Notes: generated by a model not told the origin, from the sequence alone. A stretch of 64,000 bases of DNA from CAIVAT01 sp964473485 (GCA_964473485.1 CAYYPH010000009.1:1-64000); one strand, 5' to 3'; shown: positions 1 through 9,732, counted from the stretch's first letter. Numbers and translations: made by a program.

Positions 1-69
1 ATTTAAATATGCTTAATAATTGTTTTGAACACCCCTAATTGTCAATTGTCAATTGACGGTTTTCCATTT

Positions 70-1179
70 TCAATTTTTGAATGCCACGCTCCTGACGGTC
101 ACGTTGTCGAGTTCGCGGTGGTTGATCTCCACGCCGATCCCGGGTTTTGTTGGAACATCCATCGTACCGTCGGGATTGACAACAAATTCCGGTTCCACGA
201 TATCTGTTTTGTAATAGCGTTTGCTTGCCGAAATATCGCCGGGAAGGGTGAAATTGGGAAGTGATGCCAGTGCCACATTCCCTGCACGGCCGATGCCCGA
301 TTCGAGCATCCCGCCGCACCACACCGGGATGTTCATGCCTGCACAGTAGTCGTGAATGAGCTTCGATTCGGTGAATCCGCCCACCCTGCCCGGTTTGATA
401 TTGATCACGTGACAACTGTCGAGCTCGATGGCCGCCCGGGTGTCGTCGAGTGAATGAATACTTTCATCGAGGCAGATGGGAGTCTGCAGTTCGCGCTGCA
501 GTTTCGAGTGGTCGAAAATGTCTTCGTAGCCCAGCGGTTGCTCGATCAGCAGCAATCCATGATGGTCCATCTTTTTAAAGATTTCAATATCGTTCAGGGT
601 ATAGGCCGAATTGGCATCCACCTGCAGCCTGAGGTCAGGGAACTCTTTCCTTAACGCCTCAACAAACTGAAGGTCGAGCCCGGGTGCGATCTTGATCTTG
701 ATCCGGCGGTATCCCTCCGCGAGGTAACCATCCACTTTTTTAACCAGAGTCGGTATCGATTCCTGTATGCCGATGCTCACTCCCACATCCACCTTCTTCC
801 GGGTACCGCCCATCATCTGCGATAAGGAGATGCCTTTGCTTTTGGCGAACAGATCCCAGAGGGCCGCCTCCAGTCCCGCTTTGGCCATCATATGGCCGCG
901 GACCTTCGCGTAACCGGCAATCGCTTCATCGACGCCTTGCAGATCCTTTCCCAGCACCGACGGGATAAGAAAATCGCTGAGGATGTGCCAGGCCGTGGGC
1001 ACCGTTTCGTAGGAGTAGAAAGGGGTTCCTTCGGCTACACTCTCGCCCCAGCCGGTAAGCCCTTCGGCATCGACCCTCACGATAATATGCTCTTCGTCGT
1101 ACTCGGTGCCCATCGAGGTCACAAACGGGCTTACCAGGACCAGCTTAACGTGACGCAGTTCAATTCGTTCTATACGCAT
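70..1179 (-). CDS. menC: N-acylamino acid racemase / o-succinylbenzoate synthase (enolase superfamily)
   Basis: The 369-residue protein follows the NSAR/OSBS branch of the enolase superfamily closely along its length. I see the KxK motif (K161, K163), metal ligands D188, E213 and D238, and the second catalytic lysine K262 in the NIKPGRVGG motif, followed by a conserved PVWCGGMLESGIGRA block. These enzymes dehydrate SHCHC to o-succinylbenzoate in menaquinone synthesis and/or racemise N-acylamino acids; sequence alone does not separate the two. No other men gene is adjacent; the upstream gene on the same strand is an M14 carboxypeptidase, which would fit peptide or amino-acid catabolism. The start ATG (1177-1179) directly abuts a tetranucleotide repeat. 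Family is firm, the gene symbol less so. Confidence 0.85.
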   Translation of the reverse strand: MRIERIELRHVKLVLVSPFVTSMGTEYDEEHIIVRVDAEGLTGWGESVAEGTPFYSYETVPTAWHILSDFLIPSVLGKDLQGVDEAIAGYAKVRGHMMAKAGLEAALWDLFAKSKGISLSQMMGGTRKKVDVGVSIGIQESIPTLVKKVDGYLAEGYRRIKIKIAPGLDLQFVEALRKEFPDLRLQVDANSAYTLNDIEIFKKMDHHGLLLIEQPLGYEDIFDHSKLQRELQTPICLDESIHSLDDTRAAIELDSCHVINIKPGRVGGFTESKLIHDYCAGMNIPVWCGGMLESGIGRAGNVALASLPNFTLPGDISASKRYYKTDIVEPEFVVNPDGTMDVPTKPGIGVEINHRELDNVTVRSVAFKN

Positions 1180-1235
1180 TTTGATTGATTGAATGATTGA
1201 ATGATTGATTGACTGATTAAAAATGAGTGAATGAG
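1180..1235. repeat. GATT/GAAT tetranucleotide repeat abutting menC start
   Basis: Imperfect tandem copies of TGATTGAT, GAATGATT and GAGTGAAT run from the base next to the menC start codon into the intergenic space. On the menC (minus) strand the repeat forms the 5' untranslated leader. A similar TTGA/GATT array precedes the gene at 47567-48067. Confidence 0.75.
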
Positions 1236-1282
1236 TGAATTTTGAATTTTAAATTTTGAACTTTGAACTTTGAATTTATATC

Positions 1283-2815
1283 TTACTTCTTCTCTACCCG
1301 CAGCACGACAAACGGTTCCCCGGGATTTAGCAGGTGCGCGAATGCCGGATAGGTCACCAGTCCGAGCTCCGATTTTGGTTCCAGGGCCAGGATCAGCAGG
1401 TTTCCTTTTGGCTGGGCCGCCGGGAGGAACAAGTAGTCCTCTTCCTCAAGTCGTTTAGTTATTGCAGCTTTTTCAGTTTCAGGAATACTCTTCATATCCT
1501 CTGATTTCACCACCGGATTAACCACGATATCGCCCTCAAAATCGATCGAATCGATGGCTGTCACACGGTACTGGCTGACCGCATTTATTACATTCACTGG
1601 CAGTTTCTCCGTCTGAAATCCATGCCTGGTGACCCAATCGGCCAGGATGGTGCAATCTTTGGGAACCAGGTATCCCAGAGGTTTTTCCACTTCGTGCAAT
1701 GATTTCACCACCGGGCGGTATTCCTTCACCTCCACCACCGTATCGCGTCCGGTTGCATAGGAAAACAAGGGCAACTCCAGCACTGTGCCGTCGGAAGCAT
1801 GCTCGCACTGTATCGAGACCTTTTCTTCTTCCCCTGGCCTGAGCAGTTTCTTCCGCTCTTCGCCGACCAGTTTCCTGATCTTTCCTGCATTTTCATAGGA
1901 ATAGAGGATCAGGGCCTGCATGCCGGCGAGCTGTCCTTCGGCCCGCCGCTGAAGGTTTTCTGTCGAATCGTCGATCCCGTTCATCCCTTCCTGGATGAAG
2001 GAAAAGGTATGTTGAATCCCGAGGCTCTGTCGTCCGTCGTTCACGTCGAATGTGCTCCTGCGGATATAGGCCTCGCCCGGTGGGCCGCCCGGGCAGTACT
2101 CAAAAGCGGTAAAGCCCCTCTCACGAACGTAGTTAAGGAAAAAGGGAAGGTAATCGTTCCCCGCAAGTTCGCGGATCTTTGGGGAAACATTGATATTGGT
2201 GAGTGTTCCCAGTGTGACCAACGCGTTTTTCCGGTAACCGTATTTACGCCAGGAGGCGCCATACGGTGAATATTCATGAACGTCGAGGGTTACTTCGAAG
2301 CCATACCGGTCGAAAAAACGGTGAAGTGTGATGGTTTCGGGCTCGGTCAGAATCAGGTGATTTCGGTTCAGGTCCATGTCGCTGGCATTACGCCTGCGGT
2401 TCATGGCAGCACCGTCGGGGTTAATCTGGGGGATGATTGCAATATCGAGCCTGTTGAAGAGGTAACGGTTCCCGGGTTGCAGCAACCAGTCCGCCAATAG
2501 CAGGGCCGCTTCCTTACCCGACTGTTCATTGCCATGCTGCTGAGCGAAGATAAGCACCTTAAGTCGTGAAGGATCGCTGCCGAATGTCAACAGGGAATAC
2601 TTCAGTGCATAAAGGTCACGGCTTAGCACTGAGCGGCCAATGAGCTCCAATGATACCTGATCCGACTGCCGGTCAACCTTCTCCAGGAAATCTGTCAGGC
2701 TTTCATAGGAAGTCAGTTGCGTAAATCCCGAAGCGACCGGGGGAGGTATGGGAGCCTGGGCTATTGTGTTGGTTGTAAAAACTGCAAAAATCAGAATTCG
2801 GAGCCAGTTCAGCAT
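1283..2815 (-). CDS. secreted M14-family zinc carboxypeptidase
   Basis: A 510-residue protein with an N-terminal signal peptide (about residues 1-20, ending TIAQA). The zinc-binding HGNE motif (H94, E97), the third zinc ligand H180 in LDVHEYSP, the DMDLNRNH substrate-binding block (about 146-153) and a late Glu in FIQEGMNG (about residue 277) are those of M14 metallocarboxypeptidases. It should trim C-terminal residues from peptides or murein peptides in the periplasm or outside the cell. The C-terminal 200 residues are a beta-rich extension without a recognised domain and without an obvious T9SS signal. It lies 103 bp upstream of menC on the same strand and may be co-transcribed with it. Confidence 0.85.
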   Translation of the reverse strand: MLNWLRILIFAVFTTNTIAQAPIPPPVASGFTQLTSYESLTDFLEKVDRQSDQVSLELIGRSVLSRDLYALKYSLLTFGSDPSRLKVLIFAQQHGNEQSGKEAALLLADWLLQPGNRYLFNRLDIAIIPQINPDGAAMNRRRNASDMDLNRNHLILTEPETITLHRFFDRYGFEVTLDVHEYSPYGASWRKYGYRKNALVTLGTLTNINVSPKIRELAGNDYLPFFLNYVRERGFTAFEYCPGGPPGEAYIRRSTFDVNDGRQSLGIQHTFSFIQEGMNGIDDSTENLQRRAEGQLAGMQALILYSYENAGKIRKLVGEERKKLLRPGEEEKVSIQCEHASDGTVLELPLFSYATGRDTVVEVKEYRPVVKSLHEVEKPLGYLVPKDCTILADWVTRHGFQTEKLPVNVINAVSQYRVTAIDSIDFEGDIVVNPVVKSEDMKSIPETEKAAITKRLEEEDYLFLPAAQPKGNLLILALEPKSELGLVTYPAFAHLLNPGEPFVVLRVEKK

Positions 2816-2961
2816 AGGTTTTTCGGTGTTATCCGGTCAGAGGGTTATAAGGTGAATGCCGGTTTGTGGCTGCAATTTACCATTAAAACATGAACCCGCT
2901 TCCGGCCAACCGGAAAAACGAAAAAATCTCTTTATTGTCCTGAACCAGGTATCCTGCCCGG

Positions 2962-4854
2962 TCAGGGCAGATGGCTTTGCTTTTTGTCAGGATATTTGTA
3001 CCATGATTTATTGACCGCGCCCCCCGATTCAGCCCAGGCCTGGAACTGGGGATAGGCCTGGAGGATCTCCGTGGTTTCATTGGGGATATAGAGTTCTGAA
3101 GACACTATTTCAAGCCCCCAGGGAAGGTTTTTAGCCGTGCGGTAGAATCCGGCCGGATTGTTAAACTGTCGTCCGGCTGTCCAGTCCCAGGTTGTGGGCG
3201 ATGCATCGTCGTCGGTGCCGAACAGGGCCATATTGGCTACATTGGTCGGGGGGTGGCCGAACATATGGACTTCATGATCGCGGTCCATATAGATGTAAAC
3301 CTGCACCCATACACTGTTTCCTGCAACTGCGTTATTCCAGGTGAACTGAAAGTCGACGGTATCGTTCAGATGGTTGATGATGTCGCCATCGAAAAGTTTC
3401 ACGGCATTGGGAACCATCGGATCGGTCACCACATAAGCCGGATTTGTAAAGGTAGCCGCCCCTGCGGGCAGATAGGTAAGTTTGGTGGCAGATCCGTTGT
3501 CCTTAAACCATTCCATTCCGGCGCCCTTCGGAATTCCGCCGCCTATCCAGTAAACACTCGATACAATACGTCCTCCGACCAGCTTGTTCTGGGCATTCTT
3601 CCACAAGTGCATCCGGGTTTTGAGGATCACGTCGTTGAAGTCGTAATCGCCCATGGCCGGCCACAGATCTTCGTACATGTGAAAATAGTAATTGTTTCCC
3701 GAAGGAAAAACAGCATTATAGGCTTTCGAAGGATCGGCGGGCCAGTAATCCGATTCATCAAACACCCCGTCGCCGTCGGTATCGGGTTTGGTGGATATGT
3801 TTTGCCAGGTTGCCCCAAAGAAGTTAGCGGCATAACCCCCGCCGGTGGCCGAATTCACGGCCGAACTCCCGGAACCCTGTTCAAATTTCCAGTAACCCAC
3901 CAATCCCTGTTCGTTCCCTACTGGGTCGCCGGCATAAAATGATGCCACTTCGGCATCCGACAGTTCACGGTTCCAGATACATACATTATCCAGCAGGCCG
4001 TTGAAGTAATGATCAGGTGTCTTGTCGCCCCACCGGCCGAATGTAACGATCACATTGCTCGTATTGAACGGCAGCACACTGGTGCTCATGCCCTCGTAAA
4101 TCCCGTCGAGATAGAGTTTTCTTTTGCCATCGGCGGTAAATACGCTCACCACCTGGTGCCATGTATCGTCGGAAACATTCTGATTGGTGCTCTTTACATA
4201 TTCCTTATCCAGGTTTTTCGATTTCACCCCGGCTTTGTAAAAGTTATCCTCGTATTTTCTCAGGTAAAGCCCGTGATAAACCGTGGCGTAATTGGGATCT
4301 GCAATGTTGACAAGCGCCATGTCATCGTTTTCGGCCCCGCCGCCGGTGGTGCGGAACCATGCGCTGAAGGTGAAGGGAAACTGTTTCACGATGGCGCCCT
4401 TCGAGCCATTATCAACCAGGAGGTACTGGTTGCTTCCGTTCATGCGGATGGCGAAATTGCCGCCTTCAGCAGATTTCAGGGCAGGACCAAAGCCAAACGA
4501 GGTGTTGGTTTCGGCCGTGCGGAGGTATTTGCTCATCCGGGTGTCGGGAGCGTAAATCCTCACCGAATCAACGGTATCGGGAAGCTGATAGGAGAAGACT
4601 ACCTGGTTGCTGACCACTGTGCGACCATCGAGGAAATTCCCCGCTTTATCGTATAACCGGAGGGTTTTTCCCTCGCCGTTACCGGTGATATCAACAGTAA
4701 GGGAATGAACGGTCGATGAATTCCAGGAAAACCCGTCGGGAACCCGGAGATCTTTCATCTTTTTAACGGTATCAGGATTATCTTCCTGTTTACGGCATGA
4801 ATGAAAACTGAATCCCAGGATCAGGACCAGCAGAAGGGGGCCAAACAATCGCAT
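2962..4854 (-). CDS. LamG and LruC domain lipoprotein
   Basis: 630 residues, starting with a lipoprotein signal whose lipobox Cys is residue 20 (FSFHSC). Residues about 115-330 form a LamG/concanavalin-like domain (WHQVVSVF, YLDGIYEG, FNGLLDNVCIWNRELSDAEV are typical). A calcium-binding thrombospondin-3-like stretch (DTDGDGVFDESDYWPADP) follows, and then a LruC domain beginning at the DYDFNDVIL motif and running nearly to the end. LruC proteins are Bacteroidota surface lipoproteins of unknown role; LamG suggests carbohydrate or protein binding. The gene stands alone with its own promoter (4874-4881). Confidence 0.8.
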   Translation of the reverse strand: MRLFGPLLLVLILGFSFHSCRKQEDNPDTVKKMKDLRVPDGFSWNSSTVHSLTVDITGNGEGKTLRLYDKAGNFLDGRTVVSNQVVFSYQLPDTVDSVRIYAPDTRMSKYLRTAETNTSFGFGPALKSAEGGNFAIRMNGSNQYLLVDNGSKGAIVKQFPFTFSAWFRTTGGGAENDDMALVNIADPNYATVYHGLYLRKYEDNFYKAGVKSKNLDKEYVKSTNQNVSDDTWHQVVSVFTADGKRKLYLDGIYEGMSTSVLPFNTSNVIVTFGRWGDKTPDHYFNGLLDNVCIWNRELSDAEVASFYAGDPVGNEQGLVGYWKFEQGSGSSAVNSATGGGYAANFFGATWQNISTKPDTDGDGVFDESDYWPADPSKAYNAVFPSGNNYYFHMYEDLWPAMGDYDFNDVILKTRMHLWKNAQNKLVGGRIVSSVYWIGGGIPKGAGMEWFKDNGSATKLTYLPAGAATFTNPAYVVTDPMVPNAVKLFDGDIINHLNDTVDFQFTWNNAVAGNSVWVQVYIYMDRDHEVHMFGHPPTNVANMALFGTDDDASPTTWDWTAGRQFNNPAGFYRTAKNLPWGLEIVSSELYIPNETTEILQAYPQFQAWAESGGAVNKSWYKYPDKKQSHLP

Positions 4855-4873
4855 AACAGATAATTATTTTCAA

Positions 4874-4881
4874 CAAAAATA
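4874..4881 (-). promoter_or_regulatory. -7 promoter element for the LruC gene
   Basis: On the minus strand this reads TATTTTTG, a perfect match to the Bacteroidota TAnnTTTG element, 20 bp before the start codon at 4854. Confidence 0.5.
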
Positions 4882-5158
4882 CAAAAGTTCCCCTTCGTTG
4901 TAAAGCACCAATTAGTTTTTGTTACGTTTTCCGGGAAAATTGTGTATGGAAATGGCTAATCCGTCATATGGCTTCTTTGTCATACATCCATTCATCAGGG
5001 GTTCACCGTCTGTGGGTTTTTGTCACGACCGGGGATCGTATCGATGTGCAAACGTTTACGTGTGAATGACCGGAAAAGTGACCATGAAACTGTGATAGAA
5101 CAAGTGTATGGTTCCGGATAAGGGCATATTTTGAAAGCAATCCCGAACAGGGTTGCGG
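4882..5158. other. intergenic stretch without recognised feature
   Basis: About 280 bp between the LruC promoter and the 3' end of the purF-like gene. I see no ORF with coding character, RNA gene or repeat. Confidence 0.5.
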
Positions 5159-6562
5159 TCAGAACCAGCTCGACCCGTCCCAGCAATGGGTGCAGAGCTT
5201 TTCTTTTGGCAGGCCGACTGCTTTCACCAGGTCATTCAACTTCTGATACTTCAGGGTGGTGCAGCCCAGTTTCTTCCCAATGTTATCGATCATGGCATGG
5301 TACCGGGCTGTGCCGGGGGTGGCATATTCATCGAGGTGCACATCCTCTTTTCCTTCCAGTTCCTTGATCGCTTTGCGTCCGGCCAGGTCGAGCGATGAGC
5401 GGGAGGTGGAGAAGTTGAGGAATTCGCAGGGATGGATGAGCGTGGGACAGGCCGGGCGCACATGGACCTCCCTGGCCTGGTGTTCCGACAGGATACGAAT
5501 GTGATCTTTCAACTGTGTGCCCCGCACGATGGAGTCGTCGCAAAGGGCCATCCGTTTACCCTGGATGATGTTGCGGGTCGGTATCAGCTTCATCCTGGCC
5601 ACCAGGTCGCGGGTCTCCTGGTTCTGGGGCATGAAACTGCGTGGCCAGGTTGGCGTGTACTTAACCCAGGCCCGTTTGTACGGGATTTTCTTCTCATTCG
5701 AATAGCCGATGGCATGCGCCACTCCAGAATCGGGCACCCCGCAAACGAAGTCGACCTCCTCATCATCGTTCCTGGCCAGTGCGGCGCCGCAGCGGTACCG
5801 GCACTCCTCCACGTTAATATCCTCGTAATAACTGCTCGGGTAACCGTAATAGACCCACAGGAAGGTGCAGATCTGCATTTTCTCCCCGGGCGGGCAAACC
5901 TGTTCATAACCGTCGGCGGTCACGCGCAGGATCTCGCCCGGCCCCAGGTAATGGTCAATACAGTACCCGGTATTGGCAAATGAGGTGGTCTCCGAGCTGA
6001 GGGCAAAGGCTCCCTCCTTCTTAGCGAGGATCAGAGGGGTCCGTCCCAGCTTGTCGCGGGCGGCAAAGATCCCGTCTTTGGTCAGCAACAGCATCGTGCA
6101 GGAACCCTTCAGCTTCGCGAAGACATTTTCGATGCCCTCGCCGAACGATCCGCACTCGTTGATCAGCATGGCCACGAGTTCCGACATGTTCACCCCGGTT
6201 CCGCTGGTCTCTGAAAAGTGCAAATGCCTTTTCAACGCCTCGTCGGTCAGCTCGCGAAGATTGGCGATACGCCCAACGGTGACGATCGCGTACTGGCCCA
6301 GGTGAGAGTGGATGAGCAGCGGCTGCGGATCGGTGTCGCTGATCACGCCGATGCCGCTTTTCCCCTTGAATTCATGCAGTTCAGGCTCGAACTTGGTCCT
6401 GAAGTAGTTGTTCTCGAGGTTGTGGATCGACCGGGTGAAACCCGTGCCGTCGAAAACAGCCATGCCGCCCCGGCGCGTCCCCAGGTGCGAGTTGTAATCG
6501 GTTCCGTAAAAGAGATCGTTTACACAATCTGTTTGCGAGATGGTTCCAAAGAGACCGCCCAT
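5159..6562 (-). CDS. amidophosphoribosyltransferase-like protein lacking the Cys nucleophile
   Basis: 467 residues with the PurF architecture: an N-terminal Ntn glutaminase-like domain (about 1-235) and a phosphoribosyltransferase domain with an intact PRPP loop (ALCDDSIVRGTQ, 339-350) and the PDSGVAHAIGYS motif near 278. Four cysteines, C232, C379, C457 and C460, match the positions of the 4Fe-4S ligands of the Bacillus-type enzyme. The sequence begins Met-Gly-Gly where active PurF begins Met-Cys, so the glutaminase nucleophile that becomes the mature N-terminus is missing; no alternative upstream start supplies a Cys. It may use ammonia directly or have a different role. I withhold the symbol purF because a canonical copy is probably elsewhere. 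Confidence 0.8.
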   Translation of the reverse strand: MGGLFGTISQTDCVNDLFYGTDYNSHLGTRRGGMAVFDGTGFTRSIHNLENNYFRTKFEPELHEFKGKSGIGVISDTDPQPLLIHSHLGQYAIVTVGRIANLRELTDEALKRHLHFSETSGTGVNMSELVAMLINECGSFGEGIENVFAKLKGSCTMLLLTKDGIFAARDKLGRTPLILAKKEGAFALSSETTSFANTGYCIDHYLGPGEILRVTADGYEQVCPPGEKMQICTFLWVYYGYPSSYYEDINVEECRYRCGAALARNDDEEVDFVCGVPDSGVAHAIGYSNEKKIPYKRAWVKYTPTWPRSFMPQNQETRDLVARMKLIPTRNIIQGKRMALCDDSIVRGTQLKDHIRILSEHQAREVHVRPACPTLIHPCEFLNFSTSRSSLDLAGRKAIKELEGKEDVHLDEYATPGTARYHAMIDNIGKKLGCTTLKYQKLNDLVKAVGLPKEKLCTHCWDGSSWF

Positions 6563-6598
6563 ACCTTAGAATGAAATTAATTCAAAATTCAAAATCAG

Positions 6599-6712
6599 GG
6601 ATTAGCGAATAGGGATTAGCGATTAGCGATTAGGGATTAGCGATTAGGGAAAAAATAAATTATCACATTAGCACATTAGCACATTAGCACATTAACACAT
6701 CAGCACATCAAT
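6599..6712. repeat. short tandem intergenic repeats in the purF-like leader
   Basis: Two simple arrays: GATTAGCGATTAGGGATTAGCG-type copies (about 6600-6650) followed by CATTAGCA repeats (about 6664-6712). Both lie between the promoter at 6726-6733 and the purF-like start, so they would be in its 5' leader. Confidence 0.7.
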
Positions 6713-6725
6713 CGGGTGAACCTCA

Positions 6726-6733
6726 CAAAGGTA
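6726..6733 (-). promoter_or_regulatory. -7 promoter element for the purF-like gene
   Basis: The minus strand reads TACCTTTG, a perfect TAnnTTTG match, about 165 bp upstream of the start codon. The implied transcript carries a long leader with the tandem repeats. Confidence 0.45.
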
Positions 6734-6940
6734 AATTTTCCGGGGTGGGTTCCCAAAACGAGTTATTCACAAATTATCAGCAAAATCAGAGGGAAAAGAT
6801 ATTGATCCCTTTGTGGCTGTTATAATTTACGATTGAACATGATTTACGATTGACGATTTAAACAGTTTTATAATTTTACGTAAAATTGCGATTGATTCGT
6901 GATTCCCGAATCTTCCACCGGGTTAAAAAAAGTCATCTTT

Positions 6941-8653
6941 ATGAAAAAACTTCTTCCCATCACCCTCCTGGTCCTGATCTTCTCAGGCATTTCAGCAAGC
7001 GCCCAGAACTGGTCGACCTACGGTGGGAACATCGGCCGGACCGGCAACAGCGAGATCACCGGACCGTCGTCGGTTGCAACTCCTGCCTGGCAGATTACCA
7101 ATGCAGCCTACACCCTGCTGGGCGAAAATGTGTATACCTTCGGCGACCGGTTTGTCACTTCGCGCGTTTCGGCCGGGTTTGCCCATGTAGTCATCGAATG
7201 CCGGAATCTCCAGGATGGATCCCTGGTATGGACATCGCCATTCATTTCCGCCTCATCAAAACTCTACTGCATGGGATTTTCAGAGGATGCGGTGTATGCC
7301 TGCGATTATTCCACCGATAGCGTATATGCAATGAACACCGCGGATGGTTCCATCAAATGGAGGGGCGAAGTGCGCTCGTACTCCTACGGCGCCCGCGAAA
7401 GCGTGGTGTATGCCTGCAACGGCGACATCATTCTCAACGGGCCGGTGGCCAGTGCAAATTCAACCGTACGACTGAACAAAGATGACGGCAGGGTTGTATG
7501 GACCAATAACAATCTTTACGCTGTTTCACCGGTGGTTCCGCTTGCTGCGACCGGTACAAGGGTATACCGGATCACCGGCGCCATCTCCCAGCCGATCCGC
7601 CTCACCGCCATCGACATTGAAACCGGCGCCACGCTTTATCAAACCGACGGGCTTGCCGGCGACGGCGACCAGGAGAGTCCCATGGTGACCGGCAACGACG
7701 GACGGATCTATTTCTGGCGCGACAACGGTGCGCTCTGGTCCTTCACCGACACGGGCAGCGGGTTCACGGAGAACTGGAGTTATCCTTCGATGACCCCGCC
7801 GGTCGGGGGCAACAACGGTTCGCTGGCCGTGGGCATCCACAACGACATCTACGGCTTCGACGGCGGAAAGGTGATCCGGATCAGGCATGACGATGGTTCT
7901 TTGCGCAACCAGTCGCAGGTGGGCATCGAAGGCGGGAACATCACCATCGGGGCCGACTCGACCGTTTACGTCAGCGACCAGGGCGGAACGGTGTACGCTT
8001 TTTCGGCCGACCTGCAACAGGTGATCTGGCAGTTCAACGTACCCTCCAATGTATTCGGCAACCCCGTCCTTGCCAAAGACGGGTTCATGGTCTTCACCCC
8101 ATCGGGAACCACCATCAAGGCATTCAAGCCGGACATAACCCGGAAACCGGTCGCCGATTTCAGGGTCAGCAGCCGCAAAACCGCGACCGGGCAGCCGGTG
8201 AACTTCTTCGACCAATCCTCATTTGCACCGACGGCCTGGGAATGGTCCTTCCCGGGTGCTGTTATCCCTTCATCCACCGAACCCAATCCATCGGGAATCA
8301 CCTACACCACCCCAGGAATTTACGAAGTGACTCTTGTGGCTTCGAACGCATCCGGAACCGACACCCTGGTCAAAAGCTGCTACATCGAGGTGATCCTTAA
8401 CACAGGAAGCGATGAACTGCAGGCAAATGAACCGGTTTCGGTTTATCCCAATCCCTTTGCCCGGCAACTCACCTTTTCTGTTATCGCCGGGATGATCGGA
8501 ACGCCTTACCAGGTCGTCAGCCTGCAGGGGAAGGTGGTGGCTGACGGAACATTCACCATGCTGCAGCAAACGGTTCCGCTCGATCAACTGGTCAACGGTC
8601 TTTACTTCCTGAAGGCAGGCAACCTGGTTTACAAGCTAGTGAAACAGGATTGA
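6941..8653 (+). CDS. secreted PQQ-like beta-propeller and PKD protein with T9SS signal
   Basis: 570 residues from the ATG at 6941, chosen because a signal peptide (MKKLLPITLLVLIFSG, cleavage after SASAQ) begins there; an upstream in-frame ATG would add 14 non-signal residues. Residues about 25-395 repeat the PQQ/pyrrolo-quinoline propeller pattern (GSLVWTSP, GSIKWRGE, GRVVWTNN). A PKD domain follows (ADFRVSSR to about 480) and the last 80 residues are a T9SS type A sorting domain (VYPNPFARQL then GLYFLKAG). The product is probably a surface or released structural/binding protein. The family of the propeller ligand cannot be read from sequence. Confidence 0.85.
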   Translation: MKKLLPITLLVLIFSGISASAQNWSTYGGNIGRTGNSEITGPSSVATPAWQITNAAYTLLGENVYTFGDRFVTSRVSAGFAHVVIECRNLQDGSLVWTSPFISASSKLYCMGFSEDAVYACDYSTDSVYAMNTADGSIKWRGEVRSYSYGARESVVYACNGDIILNGPVASANSTVRLNKDDGRVVWTNNNLYAVSPVVPLAATGTRVYRITGAISQPIRLTAIDIETGATLYQTDGLAGDGDQESPMVTGNDGRIYFWRDNGALWSFTDTGSGFTENWSYPSMTPPVGGNNGSLAVGIHNDIYGFDGGKVIRIRHDDGSLRNQSQVGIEGGNITIGADSTVYVSDQGGTVYAFSADLQQVIWQFNVPSNVFGNPVLAKDGFMVFTPSGTTIKAFKPDITRKPVADFRVSSRKTATGQPVNFFDQSSFAPTAWEWSFPGAVIPSSTEPNPSGITYTTPGIYEVTLVASNASGTDTLVKSCYIEVILNTGSDELQANEPVSVYPNPFARQLTFSVIAGMIGTPYQVVSLQGKVVADGTFTMLQQTVPLDQLVNGLYFLKAGNLVYKLVKQD

Positions 8654-8664
8654 TCATTCTCTTT

Positions 8665-8755
8665 GCGTTTTGTGTTCCGCGTTTCGCGTTTGGCGTTTCG
8701 CGTTTCGGGTTTGTTGTTTTGCGTTCTGCACTTTGCATTTTGCACTTTGCAATGA
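8665..8755. repeat. GCGTTTCGC / GCACTTTGC tandem intergenic repeat
   Basis: Iterated 7-10-bp words (GCGTTTCGCG, GCACTTTGCA) fill the start of the convergent gap 8654-8902. Related GCGTTTCGGG words recur at 35768-35830 and 52660-52700. Confidence 0.65.
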
Positions 8756-8902
8756 TCACTGACGCACCTCCCTTCAAACCCGTTTTACTGCAAGCCAGGC
8801 TTTTAAGGCGTTCGGCCAGCCACCAGGCTGCCGATAAAGATGCAGATCCACCTGCCTTATGCCTGAGCTGACCACGGAATCCTTATAAGGGTAAATAAAC
8901 GC

Positions 8903-9448
8903 TCAGGAGGATTTGATAAATCTCGAACCTGCAAAGGCAGCCACTGCCAGGAAATCCTTCAGCTCCTCTGCCTTGTTGGTGCCGATCAGCAACCGTTTCC
9001 TGTTCTTAAAAACCAGTTGCAGCCCCTTGTCGCCCGAGGCGTTGTAAGCCTTGCCGGCTTTCCCGTAACGGATGCCCCAGCCGCCGTATTCGCGAACCGG
9101 TTTGTAGGTGATCACTTCGAGTGATTCCATTTCATCCCAACCGATATGGCGGAACTTAAGATGGAACGGGAAGAAACGGTAACGGATCCCCCGGTCGTCG
9201 ATCACTGTTTTCAGGTTTCCTGCGCCAAAGAGCCAGAGCAGGGCGCTGTTGAAGGCCATGATCAGGCACGAAACGACGATCAGACCGGTGTCGCTCATCG
9301 GGTTGTTCCCGTAAGTACGGCCCTTGATCAGCTGGACATAAATGCCGGCGCCGAAGATCACGGTGGTGAGCAGCACGGTCGAAAGGATCAGGATCCAGAG
9401 CCAGGTCTGGTTGAATTTCTGTTTCTCAGTGAAAACAGGTTTTGACAT
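8903..9448 (-). CDS. hypothetical membrane protein with PH-like C-terminal domain
   Basis: 181 residues. Two hydrophobic segments (about 16-38 and 53-72) are followed by a basic, beta-rich soluble part with the pattern IDDRGIRYRFFPFHLKFRHIGWDEM, which resembles bacterial PH-like domains found after two membrane helices. No enzyme motif is visible. It is isolated between repeat-filled gaps. Function unknown. Confidence 0.7.
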   Translation of the reverse strand: MSKPVFTEKQKFNQTWLWILILSTVLLTTVIFGAGIYVQLIKGRTYGNNPMSDTGLIVVSCLIMAFNSALLWLFGAGNLKTVIDDRGIRYRFFPFHLKFRHIGWDEMESLEVITYKPVREYGGWGIRYGKAGKAYNASGDKGLQLVFKNRKRLLIGTNKAEELKDFLAVAAFAGSRFIKSS

Positions 9449-9469
9449 ATCTTAACGGTTTGTTTTACA

Positions 9470-9660
9470 ATCGTGACGCGTGACACGTGACGCGTGACGC
9501 GCGGGTAAAGAGTTTGGGTGTGCGCACCGTTCACCGTTATACAGTCTACAGTCCTCGGTTGACGGCCAAAGGCGTGACGCGTGACAGGTGACGCGTGACG
9601 CGCGGGTAAAGGGTTTGAGAGTGCAACGGTCAACGGTTTCACGGTCTACAGTCCACGGTT
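9470..9660. repeat. GTGACGCG octamer and GTCTACAGTC decamer arrays
   Basis: Two half-arrays of CGTGACGCGTGACG words (about 9474-9502 and 9573-9604) alternate with ACAGTCTACAGTC words. The same vocabulary recurs at 35760-35880, 51198-51930 and, inverted, at 52520-52600. Confidence 0.75.
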
Positions 9661-9687
9661 GCATTTGAATCCTTTTCAGTACATTTG
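9659..9687 (+). promoter_or_regulatory. promoter of the PHP-domain gene
   Basis: A TTG (-33) at 9659-9661 and a perfect TACATTTG (-7) at 9680-9687, 18 bp apart, lead to the start codon at 9733. Confidence 0.5.
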
Positions 9688-9732
9688 TGATCGGTGGAAT
9701 CTCCGCCTCAAATGTAACAAGAAATCCCGCTT

